A DNA stretch of 20,400 bases, from the NCBI GenBank assembly GCA_030445875.1, contig JASUSX010000007.1, forward strand, positions 1 to 20,400. The letters are read 5' to 3'. This DNA is from Clostridia bacterium. Its GTDB lineage: Bacteria > Bacillota > DSM-521 > Neomoorellales > Neomoorellaceae. Below are positions 7,578 through 15,477 of the stretch, in pieces. Under the pieces are notes generated by a model, which saw nothing but the letters and a program-made list of their open reading frames with translations, was not told the DNA's origin and made no database searches. Each line of letters opens with the position of its first letter. Positions within the stretch are counted from its first letter, which is position 1. The position numbers were made by a program, and so were the translations under genes.

Positions 7578-9431
7578 TTGCGGGATTTGAAGGAATGGCG
7601 GCAAACTTTGCAACAGCAGGATCGCCCTGCGGACAGGCCCTCCCTTACCGTGGGCATGAGCACCTGCGGCCAGGCAGCCGGTGGCGCCAGGGTCATGGCC
7701 GCCCTGGAGGCCGAGGTAAAGCGGCTGGGTTTGCAGGTAGACATCAGCCAGACGAGCTGCATCGGCATGTGTTACGCCGAACCCATCGTGGAAGTGGCCC
7801 TGCCGGGGAAACCGCGGGTCTTTTACGGCGACATGACCCCGGAACGGGGAGGCCGGCTGGTAGCCAGCCATGTCGTCCAGGGGGTACCGGTGCGGGAATG
7901 GGCCCTCATCCAGTTGCCCGGAAACGCGTCTCCCTATGAGGGCATACCAGTTATGCCGGCCAGCCCTTACTACGGGCGCCAGGTGCGGGTGGTGACCTCC
8001 CGCCTGGGCCTTACTGACCCGGAAAGCCTGGCGGAATATATCGCCACCGGTGGTTATGCAGCCCTGGAAAAGTGCTTGCGCCAGATGACCCCGGAACAGG
8101 TGGTGGAAGAGATCAAGACTTCGGGCCTGCGCGGTCGCGGCGGCGCCGGCTTTCCCACCGGCCTGAAATGGGGTTTTACCCGCAGCGCGCCGGGGGAGAA
8201 AAAGTACGTGGTCTGCAACGCCGACGAGGGCGATCCCGGCGCCTTTATGGACCGCAGCGTCCTGGAGGGGGACCCCTTTGCCGTCATCGAAGGCATGACC
8301 ATCGCCGCTTACGCCATTGGTGCCGACGAAGGTTATATCTACTGCCGCGCCGAGTACCCCCTGGCCATCAAGCGCCTGAAGATGGCCATTGCCGCAGCGG
8401 AGGCAAAGGGTTTGCTGGGTTCCAATATTCTCGGTTCTGGTTTTAACTTTGAACTGCATATCAAAGCCGGCGCCGGTGCCTTCGTCTGCGGCGAGGAAAC
8501 GGCCCTCCTCGCCTCCATCGAGGGCCGGCGGGGTATGCCCCGGGTGCGGCCGCCCTTTCCTGCCCAGCAGGGGCTCTGGGGCAAGCCGACCAATATCAAT
8601 AACGTGGAGACCTACGCCAACGTCCCCTATATTATCCAGAACGGCGGCCGGTGGTTCGCCGCCATGGGTACGGAAAAGAGCAAGGGGACCAAGGTCTTCT
8701 GCCTGACGGGCAAGGTAAAGAAAACCGGGCTCATCGAGGTGCCCATGGGCATCACCCTGCGGGAGATTATCTTTGACATTGCCGGCGGCATCCAGGATGA
8801 CAGGCGGTTCAAGGCCGTCCAGATCGGCGGCCCGTCGGGGGGCTGCCTGCCCGCCGACAAACTCGATTTGCCGGTGGACTATGACTCCCTCACCCGCGCC
8901 GGGGCCATTATGGGGTCCGGCGGCATGGTGGTCATGGACGAGAACACCTGTATGGTGGACGTGGCCCGCTTTTTCCTGAATTTCACCCAGGTGGAGTCCT
9001 GCGGCAAGTGTACCCCCTGCCGGGAGGGCACCAAACGGATGCTGGAGATCCTCACCCGTATCTGCGCGGGCGAGGGCCGCATGGAGGACCTGGACACCCT
9101 GGAAGGCCTGGCGCGGGTGGTCAAGAATACGGCCCTTTGCGGATTGGGCCAGACCTGCCCCAACCCCATCCTCTCCACCCTGCAGAACTTCCGCCACGAG
9201 TACGAGGCCCACATTAAAGACAAGCGCTGCCCGGCCCATGTCTGCCAGGCCTTACTGGTCTACACCATTGACCCGGAAAAGTGCACCGGCTGCGGCGCCT
9301 GTACCCGCGCCTGCCCGGCCGGGGCCATCAGCGGGGAGAAGAAGCAGCCCCACCGCATTGACCCGGCCCTGTGCATCAAGTGCGGCAGCTGTATGGAGAA
9401 ATGCAAGTTCGGAGCCATCTCGAGGTTGTAA
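7578..9431 (+). CDS. NuoF/HydB-like NAD(P)- and FMN-binding subunit of formate dehydrogenase
   Basis: A 617-residue flavoprotein. An N-terminal thioredoxin-like domain keeps Cys30, Cys61 and Cys65. The NuoF core follows, with the NADH-site segment GLRGRGGAGFPTGLKW (about 183-198), FMN-site text CNADEGDPGAFMDR (213-226) and GAGAFVCGEETALL (298-311). An SLBB-type segment comes next, then the N3-type [4Fe-4S] ligands Cys475, Cys478, Cys481 and Cys521. A C-terminal bacterial ferredoxin domain has two CxxCxxCxxxC motifs (569-579 and 599-609). This is the HydB/HndC layout rather than plain complex I NuoF, which lacks the extra ferredoxin domains. Start TTG 7578 follows GAGAGGTGA at 7561-7569. It should move electrons between NAD(P)H and the FdhA iron-sulfur chain; electron bifurcation with ferredoxin is possible but unproven. 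Confidence 0.92.
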   Translation: MRDLKEWRQTLQQQDRPADRPSLTVGMSTCGQAAGGARVMAALEAEVKRLGLQVDISQTSCIGMCYAEPIVEVALPGKPRVFYGDMTPERGGRLVASHVVQGVPVREWALIQLPGNASPYEGIPVMPASPYYGRQVRVVTSRLGLTDPESLAEYIATGGYAALEKCLRQMTPEQVVEEIKTSGLRGRGGAGFPTGLKWGFTRSAPGEKKYVVCNADEGDPGAFMDRSVLEGDPFAVIEGMTIAAYAIGADEGYIYCRAEYPLAIKRLKMAIAAAEAKGLLGSNILGSGFNFELHIKAGAGAFVCGEETALLASIEGRRGMPRVRPPFPAQQGLWGKPTNINNVETYANVPYIIQNGGRWFAAMGTEKSKGTKVFCLTGKVKKTGLIEVPMGITLREIIFDIAGGIQDDRRFKAVQIGGPSGGCLPADKLDLPVDYDSLTRAGAIMGSGGMVVMDENTCMVDVARFFLNFTQVESCGKCTPCREGTKRMLEILTRICAGEGRMEDLDTLEGLARVVKNTALCGLGQTCPNPILSTLQNFRHEYEAHIKDKRCPAHVCQALLVYTIDPEKCTGCGACTRACPAGAISGEKKQPHRIDPALCIKCGSCMEKCKFGAISRL

Positions 9432-9655
9432 GCAGGTGCGAAAGAGGCCATCGATGTCTGCCGTAATATGGGTTCGTGGCTATCTCCGGCGGGTAAAATG
9501 CGGGCGGGGGACACCCGCAGTGGTTTATAAGCTCAAATCAAACGGGAGAAAAAGAGACGGAGGGGGAGACTTTAATCTGAAACTGGCGGAGCCAGTTTCT
9601 CCAGGGCTCCGACTTCCCACCTCCCACTTCCCACATCTATTTAGGGGGGAAATAC
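9432..9655 (+). other. Spacer between the NuoF-like gene and fdhA with a perfect hairpin
   Basis: This 224-bp spacer interrupts an otherwise compact cluster. It holds a perfect 9-bp inverted repeat, GAAACTGGC (9579-9587), GGA loop, GCCAGTTTC (9591-9599), without a following T tract. Immediately after comes a pyrimidine-rich triplicate of TCCCAC (9613-9634). A 69-codon frame from ATG 9454 to TGA 9661-9663 overlaps the fdhA start. Its composition is not protein-like and I do not call it a gene. The hairpin may stabilise or process the mRNA. Confidence 0.6.
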
Positions 9656-12352
9656 ATGGCTGACGTAACCCTGACTATAGACGGCAAGAAAATTACAGTA
9701 CCGGCCGGCACCACGGTACTGCAGGCCGCCCGGGAGAAGGGCATCTTTATCCCCACCCTTTGCCACGACCCGAAGCTTTCGCCCTGGGGCGGTTGCCGGC
9801 TGTGCGTGGTGGAGATTGAAGGTATGCGCGGTCTGCCGGCTTCCTGCGTTACCACCGCCACCGAAGGCATGGTGGTGCAGACGGCGTCGCCGGCGGTCCT
9901 GGAAGCTCGCCGGATGCTGCTGGAATTGCTCCTGGCCAACCATCCCCAGGACTGCCTCACCTGCAGTAAGAACGGCGCCTGCAGCCTGCAGGACTACGCC
10001 TACTACTACGGCGTGCGGGGGGACCAGTTCCAGGGGGAAAAACACGCCTATCCTGTTGAGGCGGACAACCCTTTTATCGTGCGGGACCTGAACAAGTGCG
10101 TCCTGTGTGGCAAGTGCATCCGCGTCTGCGACGAGGTCCAGGTCAACAACGCTATTGACTTCGCCCACCGTGGCTTTAACACCCGGGTCACCCCGGCCAT
10201 GGACCTGAGCTTAAAGGAATCGGAGGCCTGTGTCTTCTGCGGCAACTGCGTCCAGGTCTGCCCGGTGGGGGCCCTGGTGGAAAAGGCCAGCCTGTGGCAG
10301 GGCCGCCAGTGGGAGCTCACTAAAGTAAGGACCACCTGCACCTTCTGCGGCGTGGGCTGCAACCTGGAGGTCAGTGTCAAGGATGACCGGGTGGTACGCG
10401 TGCGCGGCTACGACAACCCCTTGGTGAACAACGGCTGGCTCTGTGTCAAGGGCCGCTTCGGCGCCGACTTTGCCGACAGCCCCGAGCGGGTCGCCCGGCC
10501 CCTCATCCGCACAGGCGCGCGGGGAGAAGGCCGCTTCCGGGAGGCTACCTGGGACGAGGCCCTGGATTACACCGCCCGGCGGCTAACTGAGATCAAGGAA
10601 CAGTACGGCAGCCGGGCCATCGCCGCCCTGAGCTCGGCCCGCTGCACCAACGAAGAGAACTACCTCATGCAGAAATTCATGCGCGCGGTGATCGGCAGCA
10701 ACAACGTCGACCACTGCGCCCGGACCTGACACGCCCCTACCGTGGCCGGTCTGGCCATTGCATTTGGTAGCGGCGCCATGACCAATTCCATAGCCGAGAT
10801 TGAGCATAACGACGTGTTGCTCATTATCGGCTCCAACACCACCGAGGCCCACCCGGTCATCGGCCAGAAGATGAAGCAGGCCGCCCGGCGGGGGGCGAAG
10901 CTCATCGTCGTCGACCCGCGCCGCATCGAGCTGGTGGATTATGCCTGCCTGTGGTTACCCATCAGGCCGGGGACCAACGTGGCCCTGATCAACGCCCTGA
11001 TGTACGTCATCATCACTGAAGGCTTGGTGGATAAGGAGTTTATCGCCGAGCGAACGGAGGGTTACGATAACCTCTGGTCCGTGGTGCAGAACTACCCGCC
11101 GGAGCGGGTAGCGGGGATTACCGGCGTGCCGGCGGAGGATATCCGGGCTGCAGCACGGTTGTATGCCACGACGGACAGGGCGGGGATTTTCTATACCCTG
11201 GGCATCACCGAGCACACCAGCGGCACCAACAACGTCATGAACCTGGCGAATCTCGCCATGATCACCGGCCATGTGGGTAAAGAGTTCAGCGGCGTTAACC
11301 CCTTGCGCGGCCAGAACAACGTCCAGGGGGCCTGTGACATGGGCGCCCTGCCCGACGTCTTCCCCGGCTACCAGAAGGTGGCCAACCCGGAGGTGCGGGA
11401 GCGCTTCGCCGCCGCCTGGAACTGCCGGCTGGACGGCACGTCGGGCCTCAGGATCCCGGAGATGATCGACCTGGCGGCCGAGGGCTATATCCGCGCCATG
11501 TACATCATGGGCGAGGACCCGGCCCTGACGGACCCGGACATCACCCATGTGCGTAAAGCCCTGGCCAACCTGGACTTCCTGGTGGTGCAGGACCTCTTCA
11601 TCTCCGAGACGGCGAAGTTCGCCGACGTCGTCCTGCCGGGCGCCAGTTTCCTGGAGAAGGACGGCACCTTTACCAGCACCGAGCGCCGGGTGCAGCGGGT
11701 ACGGCAGGCCATCAGTCCCCGGGGCGAGTCCCGGCCTGACTGGCAGATTATCGGCGACCTGGCGACCCGGATGGGCTACCCCATGGAGTATAATTCCCCG
11801 GAGCAAATTTTTGCCGAGATGGCCGGCCTCACACCCAGCTACGCCGGTATGAGCTACGAGCGCCTCGCGGGCGACGGCCTGCAGTGGCCCTGCCCGGCGC
11901 CGGATCACCCGGGGACGAAGTTCCTCCATGCCGGCAAGTTCCCGCGGGGTAAAGGCCTGCTCCAGGGCATCGAGTACCAGCCGCCGGCGGAGGTGACGGA
12001 TGAGGAATACCCCATCCTGTTGACCACCGGCCGGATGCTCTACCACTACGGCGTCACCACCCGCCGCTCGGCCGCCCTGGAGAGCTACCGGCCGGAGGAA
12101 TACGCGGAGATTAACCCGGCCCAGGCAGCGGAACTGGGGGTTAAGACGGGGGATAAGGTAACAGTAGTCTCCCGCCGCGGCCGCCTGGTGACCAGGGTGC
12201 AGGTGACGGACAGGGTGCCGCCGGGGATCATGTTTATGACCTATCACTACAAGGAATCCCCGGTGAACATCCTCACTAACGCCGCCTTTGACCCCGTAGC
12301 CAAGACGGCGGAGTATAAGGTGGCGGCGGTACGTCTGGAACCGGCGGGCTGA
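9656..12352 (+). CDS. fdhA: Selenocysteine-containing formate dehydrogenase catalytic subunit
   Basis: One 898-residue protein read through TGA 10727-10729 as selenocysteine (residue 358) in CART-Sec-HAPTVAGLA, the formate dehydrogenase active-site motif. It catalyses formate oxidation or CO2 reduction at a Mo/W-bis-pterin. The N-terminal NuoG-like region has a [2Fe-2S] site (Cys36, 47, 50, 64) and a His-Cys3 cluster (His96, Cys100, 103, 109). Two [4Fe-4S] sites follow (Cys148-158 and Cys192-202). The catalytic part begins with Cys228, 231, 235 and 263, then GSNTTEAHPVI, NPLRGQNNVQGACDMG and a C-terminal molybdopterin-dinucleotide domain (TTGRMLYHYGV). The frame is the same on both sides of the TGA, and a SECIS hairpin follows it. 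Start ATG 9656 has an AGGGGGGA site. Length is close to the Moorella FdhA I recall (about 890). Metal choice (tungsten in Moorella) cannot be read from sequence. Confidence 0.96.
10727..10757 (+). promoter_or_regulatory. Selenocysteine UGA codon and bacterial SECIS hairpin
   Basis: The UGA at 10727-10729 is followed 13 nt later by a hairpin: UGGCC (10743-10747), loop GGUCU (10748-10752), GGCCA (10753-10757), extendable by a G-U pair. The GGUCU apical loop is the known SelB contact in E. coli fdhF and Moorella fdhA SECIS elements. The codon-to-hairpin distance fits the bacterial type, where the element is inside the coding region. Confidence 0.93.
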
Positions 12353-12383
12353 TTAATATCAGCGCGCTGGAGACGTCCAAATA

Positions 12384-12422
12384 AAAAAAGGGAGATCATC
12401 AACCGGGTGATCCCCCTTTTTT
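12384..12422. terminator. Bidirectional rho-independent terminator
   Basis: AAAAAAGGG-A-GATCA (12384-12398) pairs with TGATC-C-CCCTTTTTT (12408-12422), with one A-C mismatch and a 9-nt loop. The A tract and T tract make it work on both strands. It separates fdhA (plus) from the RelE-like gene (minus), whose TAA at 12421-12423 overlaps the end of the stem. Confidence 0.9.
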
Positions 12423-12696
12423 AGTAGCCAAAGTCGCCTCTGGGTCCAAACTCAAGTATATGGACTTCCCGCCTCTCGTTATTGACTATGAATTTAAGCC
12501 GGTAACCCCCAATCCTGCGCCGGTAATATCCGGGTTTACCCTTAATGGTTTCAATGTCACCGGTGAAAGGGTTAACAGTCATATCTTCCAGGATGGCAAG
12601 CATTCTTACCTGCCATTTCCGGTTTAGTCTTTCAATATACCGAGCAGGCTGTTTGGCAAGGATGATCCTAAATCTCGAGCCTTTTCCTGAATTCAC
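12421..12696 (-). CDS. RelE/ParE-family toxin
   Basis: A 91-residue basic protein of the RelE/ParE fold. It shows the family layout: an N-terminal helical pair (AKQPARYIERLNRKWQVRMLAILEDM), then NPFTGDIETIKGKPGYYRRRIGGYRLKFIV and a C-terminal VHILEFGPRGDFGY. RelE members cleave mRNA on the ribosome and ParE members poison gyrase; the sequence does not decide between them. The annotated start overlaps the preceding antitoxin gene by 29 bp, so a later start is possible. It is convergent with fdhA and shares its terminator. Confidence 0.85.
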   Translation of the reverse strand: MNSGKGSRFRIILAKQPARYIERLNRKWQVRMLAILEDMTVNPFTGDIETIKGKPGYYRRRIGGYRLKFIVNNERREVHILEFGPRGDFGY

Positions 12697-12919
12697 TAAG
12701 CGCTACTCCCTGTCCGGTTTCTATTTCCAGTCGCGACTTTTTGAATGTCTCCTCTTCCTCTTCGGTTGCCGGGGAACCTTCGGGAATAAAATAAAGTTTA
12801 CCGTCCAGATCTATCCACTCCCCGGGTGGGCCAGCTATTACTTTCTTCAGGAAGTCGATTTTCTCCTGCGTAGTTAAAGTTATAAATTCATCAGCGAGTT
12901 TTTCTATCGCCAAAGTCAT
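12668..12919 (-). CDS. Antitoxin partner of the RelE-like toxin
   Basis: An 83-residue acidic protein directly upstream of and overlapping the RelE-like gene, the usual antitoxin position. It begins MTLAIEKLADEFITLTTQEKIDFLKKVI, a helical start. A charged central part (EGSPATEEEEETFKKSRLE) and a short C-terminal helix follow; the latter probably binds the toxin. I do not recognise a named DNA-binding fold. A G-rich ribosome binding site (AAGGGGG on the minus strand) precedes the ATG at 12919. Confidence 0.75.
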   Translation of the reverse strand: MTLAIEKLADEFITLTTQEKIDFLKKVIAGPPGEWIDLDGKLYFIPEGSPATEEEEETFKKSRLEIETGQGVALSEFRKRLEI

Positions 12920-12969
12920 TTTGGCACCCCCTTATTTCCCCTTAATAACTACCCCCATCTCCTATAAAT

Positions 12970-12999
12970 ATTTTAGACTATTTAACCGGACGCGGTCAA
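12970..12999 (-). promoter_or_regulatory. Sigma-A promoter of the toxin-antitoxin pair
   Basis: On the minus strand TTGACC (12994-12999), 18 nt, TAAAAT (12970-12975): 5/6 matches at both -35 and -10. It lies about 50 bp upstream of the antitoxin start, in the spacer after the sigma-54 regulator stop, so the pair need not depend on read-through. Confidence 0.6.
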
Positions 13000-13012
13000 T
13001 ACTTAGGCGCCT

Positions 13013-14998
13013 TTATTCCTCCACCTTCAACTTGCGCCACAGGGTGGTGCGGCTGATCCCTAAACGGCGGGCGGCCTCGGCTTTGTTACCCCCCACTTCC
13101 GCCAGGAGGCGTTTGATGAGTCCCCGCTCCAGGGTGCTCACCTGGCCGGTGAGGGTTACCGGGTTTTCCCCGGTTTCCCCGCCTTTCCCATCGCCAACGC
13201 TCGTTGCCCCTCCGGCGCCGGGATAATTTACACCCCGCGGGTCATTTTCCCTGCCGCCGTTACCAGGTGCCCTGCCGGCCGATGATGCTGTCAGCCCCAG
13301 GACCAGGGCCACTTCGGCGGCGCTGATCGTCGGGGTGTGGCAGCGTAAGGAAAGGCGTTCCATACAGTTGCGCAACTCGCGGATATTTCCCGGCCAGCCA
13401 TACTGCAGGAGTACTCCCTGGGCCGCTGCTGTAAACCTGGCTTCCGGCCGCTGCAACTGGCGGCAGAACTCCTGGAGGAAGTGCTCGGCCAGGAGGAGGA
13501 CGTCGGCCCCCCGTTCCCGCAGGGGTGGCACTTCCAGGTTGAGGACGTTAATGCGGTAGTAGAGGTCTTCCCGGAAGGCCTGCTCCCTGACCATTTGCGC
13601 GAGATTCCGGTGGGTGGCGGCGATGACGCGGACGTTCACAGGGATGAGGCGGTCGTCCCCCAGGCGCATGATCTCCCCTTCTTCCAGGACCCGCAATACC
13701 CGGGCCTGGAGGCGGGGCGACATCTCTCCGATTTCATCCAGGAAGATCGTCCCTTCATGGGCGAGTTCAAAGAGGCCGGGTTTGCCCCCTTTACGGGCAC
13801 CGGTAAAAGCCCCTTCGGCATAGCCAAAGAGCTCGCTCTCCAGGAGGTTCTCCGGCAGGGCGGCGCAGTTAACGGCTACGAAGGGCCTGTTCCGCCGGGG
13901 TCCGGCCAGGTGGATGGCGTGGGCGAACATCTCCTTACCCGAGCCTGTTTCACCGTGGATGAGTACCGTTGACTGGACGGTGGCGTACTCCCGCGCCAGG
14001 CGTACCGCTTCCTGTAAAGGGGGGCTTTCCCCCAGGATATCGGCAAAGGTATACCGGGCCACGAGGCCGCGGCCGGCCAGGCTGCGCCGGACTTTGTGTT
14101 CCAGGTGTTGTAGGCTGGCGATATTCTGGAAGGTAGTCACCACCCCAACGGGCCGGCCGTCGACGATAATAGGCACCCGATTGGCTACTACCCGGGTGTT
14201 GCCTATATCCAGCAGTTCACCAAGCTCGGGCTTACCTGTTTGCAATAGAATATGGCACTGGGCGGCGGGGATCACCTCTGTCACCGGCCGGCCGATAGCA
14301 TCCGCGGCGCGCCAGCCGGAGTATTTCTCGGCCACCGGGTTAAAGACGGTGATCCGGCCTTCCTCGTCCAGGGCAATGATGCCGTCGTAGGCAAAGTCCA
14401 GGATGGCCTTTAGCTGCTCGGCCCTGCGTTTCTCCTGGTGACGGACCTGTAGCACCCGCTGGGCTTCCTTGAGGGCCTGGTAGACGGTCTCCTTGCCCGA
14501 GGTGATAATAACGCTGTTCAGGCCGTAGTGGCGGGCCTCGCGGGCCATGGCGATTTTGCCAATGACGACCTCGGCCCCGGCCTCCTTCAGGGCCAGGATG
14601 CCGCGCCGGATGTCATCCTCCTGGTTCTTCAGGGTGTATTTCAGGAAGGTGTCTCCCAGGATGGTCTCCAGGCTCTCCAGGCCCTGGATGACATCGGGGA
14701 CGTCGGCGATGCCGATGGGGCCGCCGAACTGTTTGGCCTGGTAATAGGCGCGCAGGATATCGTAGCCACCGATGGGCACGTCGACCACCGGCAGATCGAT
14801 GGCCTGCTGGATAAGCCAGGCCGTCACGCCGCGGCTGACGATTACCTGGCAGCCATCGCGGGCCAGGTTGCGGGCCAGGTTGACCCCTTCCTCCATCCGG
14901 GCGACGTGGATGTCGAGTTCCATTTCCAGCTCCTGGCTAACCTGGCGGGCGATATGGGCCAGCTCCTCGTAGGGGGCGATAAAGGCGATTTCAACCAT
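13013..14998 (-). CDS. Sigma-54 enhancer-binding regulator, PrpR_N-PAS-AAA-Fis
   Basis: A 661-residue activator of sigma-54 RNA polymerase. The N-terminal sensor, about residues 1-180, matches PrpR_N (MVEIAFIAPYEELAHIA, CQVIVSRGVTAWLI, VPIGGYDILRA); in PrpR this domain senses 2-methylcitrate. A PAS domain follows at about 193-300 (AILDFAYDGIIALDEEGRI). The AAA+ domain has Walker A GETGSGKE (349-356), the sigma-54 contact GAFTGA (396-401) and Walker B GTIFLDE (416-422). A Fis-type helix-turn-helix closes the protein (NKAEAARRLGISRTTLWRKL). ATG 14998 is chosen because GGAGGT lies at 15006-15011 with 7 nt spacing; an upstream in-frame start at 15208 adds residues unlike the family. It is divergent from an operon with a perfect sigma-54 promoter, which it very probably activates. 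The ligand is unknown. Confidence 0.95.
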   Translation of the reverse strand: MVEIAFIAPYEELAHIARQVSQELEMELDIHVARMEEGVNLARNLARDGCQVIVSRGVTAWLIQQAIDLPVVDVPIGGYDILRAYYQAKQFGGPIGIADVPDVIQGLESLETILGDTFLKYTLKNQEDDIRRGILALKEAGAEVVIGKIAMAREARHYGLNSVIITSGKETVYQALKEAQRVLQVRHQEKRRAEQLKAILDFAYDGIIALDEEGRITVFNPVAEKYSGWRAADAIGRPVTEVIPAAQCHILLQTGKPELGELLDIGNTRVVANRVPIIVDGRPVGVVTTFQNIASLQHLEHKVRRSLAGRGLVARYTFADILGESPPLQEAVRLAREYATVQSTVLIHGETGSGKEMFAHAIHLAGPRRNRPFVAVNCAALPENLLESELFGYAEGAFTGARKGGKPGLFELAHEGTIFLDEIGEMSPRLQARVLRVLEEGEIMRLGDDRLIPVNVRVIAATHRNLAQMVREQAFREDLYYRINVLNLEVPPLRERGADVLLLAEHFLQEFCRQLQRPEARFTAAAQGVLLQYGWPGNIRELRNCMERLSLRCHTPTISAAEVALVLGLTASSAGRAPGNGGRENDPRGVNYPGAGGATSVGDGKGGETGENPVTLTGQVSTLERGLIKRLLAEVGGNKAEAARRLGISRTTLWRKLKVEE

Positions 14999-15254
14999 GG
15001 GCCTGACCTCCATTCCAAAAATGCAACATAAAGACCCTTGATGTAACAATTCGCCGTTAAGGATCTTTTTCCTGCCAGGGGGGTGGCGGGGGCCTAAAAC
15101 TTGTTTCCCGGGGTTATTTGAACAAAAAAGGCACAGGCACTGGTGGAAGCGGGCGACGGTAACCTGCCTGGCAGCAGGGCGGATAGCCATTTTTTTATAA
15201 TTGAACACAGTAAAACGTTACGCTCGGTGTCGAAAGTAGCATAGATGAAACATT

Positions 15255-15291
15255 AAGCCCCCTCGGTTCTCTGGCCAGGGGCTTTTATTTT
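15255..15291 (+). terminator. Orphan rho-independent terminator in the divergent spacer
   Basis: AAGCCCC (15255-15261) pairs with GGGGCTT (15278-15284), followed by TTATTTTT. No coding gene precedes it on this strand, so it may end a small RNA or protect the downstream promoter from read-through. Confidence 0.7.
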
Positions 15292-15300
15292 TCCCCTGAA

Positions 15301-15346
15301 CCCTGTTATAGGGTCGGTTTTTAACCCCACCTTAACAGGGCGTTAA
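15301..15346. promoter_or_regulatory. Candidate upstream activating sequence for the sigma-54 regulator
   Basis: CCCTGTTA (15301-15308) and TAACAGGG (15333-15340) form a perfect 8-bp inverted repeat with a 24-bp spacer. A second repeat, TTAAC-AGGGC-GTTAA (15332-15346), overlaps its right arm, and GGTT-TTT-AACC (15316-15326) lies inside. The position just upstream of the sigma-54 promoter is closer than many enhancers, but dyads here are the natural candidates for regulator binding. Confidence 0.5.
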
Positions 15347-15351
15347 ACTGC

Positions 15352-15367
15352 TGGCACGAAACTTGCA
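15352..15367 (+). promoter_or_regulatory. Sigma-54 (-24/-12) promoter of the por-type operon
   Basis: TGGCACG-AAAC-TTGCA matches the sigma-54 consensus TGGCACG-N4-TTGC(A/T) at every fixed position. The invariant GG is at 15353-15354 and GC at 15365-15366 with correct spacing. Transcription should begin near 15378, leaving a leader of about 100 nt before the first gene. The divergent sigma-54 activator gene supports the call. Confidence 0.95.
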
Positions 15368-15380
15368 TTAAATGATTCAT

Positions 15381-15407
15381 AGTTCAGGTTTTTAGTTCGG
15401 GTTTTTT
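15381..15407 (+). repeat. Tandem repeat in the operon leader
   Basis: AGTTCAGGTTTTT (15381-15393) is followed directly by AGTTCGGGTTTTT(T) (15394-15407), two copies differing at one base. It begins within a few bases of the predicted sigma-54 transcription start. Function unknown. Confidence 0.7.
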
Positions 15408-15477
15408 ACAGGCCGAGCTTTTCAGCCAGTTTCTTAGCCTCAATCAACCCATGCATCCTGAAGCAGGAGGAAGAATT

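Larger units (their letters stand above)
14999..15477. other. Divergent regulatory region between the regulator and the por-type operon
   Basis: This 479-bp gene-free stretch separates the sigma-54 regulator (minus) from the por-type operon (plus). Left to right it holds the regulator ribosome binding site, a TATAAT box on the plus strand at 15196-15201, a terminator at 15255-15291 and inverted repeats at 15301-15346. A sigma-54 promoter at 15352-15367 and a tandem repeat at 15381-15407 complete it. I see no protein-coding gene. Confidence 0.8.

Noticed and set aside
7491..9239. Long minus-strand open frame of 582 codons opposite the NuoF-like gene
   Set aside because: It is the antisense shadow of a GC-rich gene. 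The plus strand carries all cofactor motifs, while the antisense product is His/Gly-rich with no recognisable domain.
9454..9663. Small 69-codon frame between the NuoF-like gene and fdhA
   Set aside because: No ribosome binding site of note, non-protein-like composition, translation of a hairpin and pyrimidine repeat, and overlap with the fdhA start.
10955..12247. Minus-strand open frame of 430 codons opposite fdhA
   Set aside because: Shadow of fdhA caused by third-position GC bias; no motifs.
10742..12352. A separate oxidoreductase gene starting after the TGA at 10727-10729
   Set aside because: It is in the same frame as the upstream part, with an uninterrupted active-site motif and a SECIS hairpin, so it is the second half of fdhA.
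14999..15208. N-terminal extension of the sigma-54 regulator from an upstream in-frame start
   Set aside because: The extra residues do not resemble PrpR_N, and a good GGAGGT site supports ATG 14998.
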